Source of the DNA: Paenibacillus zeirhizosphaerae
GTDB lineage: Bacteria; Bacillota; Bacilli; Paenibacillales; Paenibacillaceae
Assembly (NCBI RefSeq): GCF_030705605.1
Contig: NZ_JAPCKK010000011.1
Coordinates: 186,001-250,000, forward strand
DNA length: 64,000 nt
Direction of reading: 5' to 3'
Each line of letters starts with the position of its first letter. Position 1 is the first letter of the stretch. The notes below the pieces were generated by a model. The model made no database searches, was not told where the DNA came from, and worked only from the letters and a program-made list of their open reading frames with translations. The position numbers and the translations under genes are program-made. This document shows positions 61,110-64,000 of this stretch, one piece after another.

Positions 61110-61518
61110 GGAATATTCGTGCTACTGACTCAATATCATCTTCCAATAGTACACGTAGAATGTACGGGGCATGTTTATGTCGATTGGGGGTATTGTAGTA
61201 ACGCGAGTAATTGGCCTCATAATCTATCGCATATTCAACCAAGTTCCTGGACAATTCATATTTGAGTTCTTCTAGTGTCTCGGCGTCTGCTACAATATCA
61301 TCGATTTGCTCTATTGAGCCGGCATATCGACCATCCTCATCTTGTTCATATTCAAAGGTCAACTCATACACGGACAGCAATTCCTTCATTTGCTGTTTCG
61401 AGAATGCCATTATGACATCTCTGTTTCGCTTGATCGCTTGAGGCTTATCTCTGACAATGGTATCAATAAAACCACCGAAATTTGCTCTTACTTCTGTAGC
61501 GTTAAGAACAGTTTGCAT
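61102..61518 (-). CDS. Antitoxin with Phd-like N-terminus and HicB-like C-terminus
   Basis: 138 residues. MQTVLNATEVRANFGGFIDTIVRDKPQAIKRNRDVIMAFSKQQMKELL is Phd/YefM-like (DNA-binding, toxin-neutralising antitoxin family), while TFEYEQDEDGRYAGSIEQIDDIVADAETLEELKYELSRNLVEYAIDY is HicB-like (partial RNase H fold). The fused layout suggests a chimaeric antitoxin. ATG 61518 is six bases after GGGAGGG; overlaps the toxin gene, so they are coupled. Likely autoregulated by the Phd-like part. Confidence 0.78.
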   Translation of the reverse strand: MQTVLNATEVRANFGGFIDTIVRDKPQAIKRNRDVIMAFSKQQMKELLSVYELTFEYEQDEDGRYAGSIEQIDDIVADAETLEELKYELSRNLVEYAIDYEANYSRYYNTPNRHKHAPYILRVLLEDDIESVARIFHA

Positions 61519-61612
61519 AATCATCCCTCCCTCGCCTCCATTGTACAGAAATATGTACACATTGTACACTGTGTAGTATATTCATCTGTGTTCCCAATCA
61601 TACCTGCAACGC

Positions 61613-61653
61613 AAAAAGAGCACCTAATACGTTCCTAATACGGTGCTCTTTCT
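61613..61653. terminator. Hairpin between TA locus and symporter gene
   Basis: AAAAAGAGCACC / GGTGCTCTTTCT with the direct repeat CCTAATACG (twice) in the loop. Likely a terminator read in either direction. Confidence 0.65.
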
Positions 61654-61744
61654 CATGGTTTGGTGGAGGCGGAGGGCGCGGAGGGGCAAACCCACAGTTC
61701 ACCACCGCGTGATATAGATATAAATTTCCCAAAACGATAAATTA

Positions 61745-61770
61745 TCCCCGCAGCAAGCTGCGGGGAATTA
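61745..61770 (-). terminator. Terminator of the symporter gene
   Basis: TCCCCGCAGC-AA-GCTGCGGGGA, perfect 10-bp stem, 15 bp after the stop; AT-rich tail on the minus strand. Confidence 0.85.
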
Positions 61771-61780
61771 GCCCTAGAAA

Positions 61781-63124
61781 TTAAAACTTGATGAAACCCG
61801 CGGAATACAACAGTACAAGCAGCATCAGTACAGGCGCTACATAACGCAGCATGAAGAGCCATACACGGAACCACGCTGCAGTCAGACCCGCCGCATCCGC
61901 AGCCTTCTTCCAGAAGTATCCTGCGAAGAGTGTGGTAAGCAGCCCACCCAGCGGAAGCAGAATATTGGAGGCAATAAAGTCCATCCAGTCAAAGAATGCC
62001 TTGCCGCCGAACGTCAGGGCAGGTACCATTCCGAGCGACAGCGCGGAAGGAATACCCAGAATGAAACAGAGCAGCGCCATCGTCCACACAGAGCGGGAAC
62101 GGCTCCAATTCCAGCGTTCTTTGGCATAAGCTACAGGAACCTCCAGAATCGATACTGCAGAGGTCAGCGCGGCAATCGCCAGCAGAATGAAGAACAAACC
62201 GCCGAACAGCCCGCCGAGCGGCATCGCGGAGAAAGCTGCAGGCAGGGCGATAAATACGAGCGAAGGTCCTTGTGCGGGATCAATGCCAAAAGAGAATGTT
62301 GTCGGGAAAATAATCAGGCCGGCAATCAGCGCATAAATCAGGTCGCCTGCGCCAATGGCCAGTGTAGCCGTTCCCAGCGACTGGCGTTTATCCACGTAAG
62401 ACCCATACGTAATCAAAATCCCCATACCCAGGGAAAGCGAGAAAAAGGCATGTCCCAAAGCCACCAGCGCAGATTCCGTGGTCAGCTTCGAAAAGTCGGG
62501 ATTCAGAAAGAAGGAAACCCCTGCACCGGCACCCGGAAGAGTTACAGCGCGAACCATCAGCACAATCAACAGTACAACCAGGCCGGGAATGAGCACCTTG
62601 TTAAACTTCTCGATGCCTCCGGAAATACCGCGGATAACAACCCAAACCGTAATGAGCATGGCAACCGCCTGCCATACAATCACCATAGGCCCGGACACTA
62701 AGGAGCCAAACTGCCCGGCAAAATCCTCATTCACAAACAGTCTGCCGCTGAACGCAAGAATAGCATAATGAAGCGTCCAGCCTGCTACAATTACATAAAA
62801 GGACAGAATCATGGAGGGCGCGATGATCTGAATCAGTCCGAGACGTTCCCAGATCTTGCCCCCTCCGGCTTTGACGAAGGATGAAGCAGCGCTACCCCGC
62901 CCGCTGCGTCCGATGGCCAGCTCGGCCAGAAGAACCGGCAGACCCACCGCTATCAAACATACGATAAAGATCAGGAAGAAGGCCGCTCCTCCGTATTGTC
63001 CCGTAATATAAGGGAACTTCCACATATTCCCTAGTCCTACCGAACTGCCTATTGCCGCCAAGATGAACCCGGAGGAGGAGAAGCGTTCTCCTTTCACAGA
63101 CAGCTTTTGTTCTTGCAAACTCAT
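61781..63124 (-). CDS. Neurotransmitter:sodium symporter (SNF) family transporter
   Basis: 447 residues with about 11-12 membrane helices. SSGFILAAIGSSVGLGNMWKFPYITGQYGGAAFFLIF is the TM1 signature of NSS/LeuT-type transporters with the sodium and substrate site (GSSVGLGNMWKFPY); AFFSLSLGMGILITYGSYVDK is TM6 with the unwound SLGMG. Likely sodium-coupled amino acid uptake. RBS AGGAGG. Divergent from a T-box-controlled serS-like gene, so serine or a related amino acid would be a reasonable substrate (inference). Confidence 0.92.
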   Translation of the reverse strand: MSLQEQKLSVKGERFSSSGFILAAIGSSVGLGNMWKFPYITGQYGGAAFFLIFIVCLIAVGLPVLLAELAIGRSGRGSAASSFVKAGGGKIWERLGLIQIIAPSMILSFYVIVAGWTLHYAILAFSGRLFVNEDFAGQFGSLVSGPMVIVWQAVAMLITVWVVIRGISGGIEKFNKVLIPGLVVLLIVLMVRAVTLPGAGAGVSFFLNPDFSKLTTESALVALGHAFFSLSLGMGILITYGSYVDKRQSLGTATLAIGAGDLIYALIAGLIIFPTTFSFGIDPAQGPSLVFIALPAAFSAMPLGGLFGGLFFILLAIAALTSAVSILEVPVAYAKERWNWSRSRSVWTMALLCFILGIPSALSLGMVPALTFGGKAFFDWMDFIASNILLPLGGLLTTLFAGYFWKKAADAAGLTAAWFRVWLFMLRYVAPVLMLLVLLYSAGFIKF

Positions 63125-63270
63125 TTAAATCCTCCTAATCAAAACCCAAATTTAGTTCATTATATACTAGCTTACACAGTAGGTCAGCAACAAAGTTTGA
63201 AAATTCGCGAGGCAAATACAAATCGTTAATCTGTCCACCCCCGGAATAATATCTATTTTCAGAAAGGTGC

Positions 63271-63300
63271 TTGAATTGATTCTCCTGATCTGTGTATAAT
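63271..63300 (+). promoter_or_regulatory. Promoter of the T-box leader
   Basis: TTGAAT (63271-63276), 18-bp spacer, consensus TATAAT (63295-63300); transcription would start near 63307. Confidence 0.75.
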
Positions 63301-63306
63301 ATCCAA

Positions 63307-63515
63307 AAACATACTCGATCATGCCCGTGAAGAGCATCCAACTCGGAGGTGTTTTCGTCAAGGAGCTCGCTGCAGTGAGCAGCATCTCCCTAAGTTAACC
63401 GGCCCCGCCCGTTACAGCGGACTAAAGTGGATTGGACAGCATGCTGTCCGGTCAATTTGGGTGGCACCGCGAGATCAGAGCGCTCCTCGTCCCATGTGGA
63501 TGAGGGCGCTTTTTT
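63307..63515 (+). promoter_or_regulatory. T-box riboswitch of the serS-like gene
   Basis: Leader RNA that binds uncharged tRNA to relieve termination. The diagnostic T-box sequence TTTGGGTGGCACCGCGA lies at 63456-63472, followed at 63478-63515 by a terminator (GAGCGCTCCTCGTCC / GGATGAGGGCGCTTTTTT) that can pair alternatively with the T-box. Stem-like AGCTCGCTGCAGTGAGC (63362-63378) is part of the upstream structure. The specifier codon, presumably serine, could not be fixed by eye. Confidence 0.9.
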
Positions 63516-63565
63516 GCATTTCAGATGGATCTCAACCTATTCGATGGAAGAAGGAGTGCGGTGAC

Positions 63566-64000
63566 ATGTTGTTGGATATCAAATGGATCAGACAGCATCA
63601 GGAGGAAGTACAATCGGCGGCAAATCAGAAAAAAATCAAGGTTTCAGTAACGGAATTGCTGGAATGGGACGACCGGAGACGGCAATTGCTGCAGGAGATG
63701 GAGACGCTTCGCCAGCAGCGCAACCGACTGAGCCGGGAGATTGCAGCCCTGGTCCAGCAGAAAAACAGCACGATGACAGACTTGACCAGACAACAGGCCA
63801 AGGAAGTTCATGCGGCGTTGGATAAGCTGCAGGAAGCCTATCAGGAAGCGGAAAGGCAGTGCCAGGAGCGCATGCTGCTCATTCCTAATATCGTTTCGCC
63901 AGATACACCCGTCGGCAGCTCGGATAAAGATAATGTGATGCTGAAACGCGTGGGCGAGTCGCCTTGCTTCGACTTTGAGTTTAAAGATCATATTGCCCTC
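63566..64000 (+). CDS. serS: Seryl-tRNA synthetase (5' part, cut by window)
   Basis: The first 145 residues: MLLDIKWIRQHQEEVQSAANQKKIKVSVTELLEWDDRRRQLLQEMETLRQQRNRLS, the N-terminal coiled-coil arm that grips the serine tRNA long variable arm, then LLIPNIVSPDTPVGSSDKDNVMLKRVGE, the conserved link to the class II catalytic core. RBS AAGGAG. It charges tRNA-Ser with serine. The arm diverges from the usual housekeeping start (MLDVKxLR), so it may be a second, T-box-controlled paralogue. Confidence 0.88.
   Translation, partial: MLLDIKWIRQHQEEVQSAANQKKIKVSVTELLEWDDRRRQLLQEMETLRQQRNRLSREIAALVQQKNSTMTDLTRQQAKEVHAALDKLQEAYQEAERQCQERMLLIPNIVSPDTPVGSSDKDNVMLKRVGESPCFDFEFKDHIAL

Noticed and set aside
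61614-61700. tRNA-like fold near 61.6 kb
   Set aside because: Only one hairpin forms; no cloverleaf, TPsiC arm or CCA end. It is a terminator with a direct repeat in the loop.

Overview
The window looks like chromosome from a Paenibacillus-type Firmicute. Evidence for this: strong AAGGAGG-type ribosome sites, a T-box leader in front of a seryl-tRNA synthetase gene, a GH52 beta-xylosidase, hxlR-hxlAB, copper-amine-oxidase-like 'stalk' domain proteins and a KGG-repeat stress protein. All calls come from reading the sequence and from family memory; no database search was run.

From 1 to about 44.8 kb the layout is ordinary accessory chromosome made of small metabolic or transport units, each beside its own regulator. 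In order: a quinone-reductase-like enzyme with a divergent TetR; a type II NADH dehydrogenase-like flavoprotein with a DUF1641 protein; a rhodanese; an HNH protein; a cytoplasmic alpha-amylase; AlkC; PepT; a soluble chemoreceptor; hxlR-hxlA-hxlB (ribulose monophosphate formaldehyde fixation); a QorB-like oxidoreductase; a GntR regulator with uxuA and a mannonate oxidoreductase (glucuronate use); a beta-helix protein; an M29 aminopeptidase; a secreted glucosaminidase-like protein; MerR/SDR; AraC with GH52 xylosidase; MerR with an imine-reductase-like enzyme; AraC, an MFS pump and azoreductase; MarR with a heterodimeric ABC exporter; gmd-rmd (GDP-D-rhamnose); an EF-hand-like protein; a chemoreceptor; MFS with ArsR; DUF2252; and a KGG stress protein. 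Several intergenic palindromes look like the operators of these local regulators.

From about 45 to 60.9 kb lies a genomic island bordered on both sides by decayed IS4-family transposase fragments. Its core is one tight minus-strand operon: dptF, dptG, dptH (the phosphorothioation-dependent restriction trio), then a DUF4007 protein, a 1112-residue P-loop ATPase and a compact PAPS-reductase/PP-loop protein. Next come an unrecognised small gene and a phosphorothioate-DNA-binding (SBD) protein that has lost its HNH nuclease half. A divergent XRE regulator sits at the operon head. The canonical modification genes dndB, dndC, dndD and dndE are absent, so this may be a variant phosphorothioation-linked defence system in which the small PP-loop protein, DUF4007 and the ATPase replace the usual modification complex. 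It is the most interesting locus in the window.

To the right are a HicA-like toxin with an antitoxin that seems to join a Phd-like N-terminus to a HicB-like C-terminus, a neurotransmitter:sodium symporter family transporter, and a T-box leader followed by the start of a divergent-looking serS. Two 94-bp copies of a palindromic, RNA-like interspersed repeat lie in the convergent gaps at 4.1 and 32.3 kb. I saw no rRNA, tRNA or CRISPR array.
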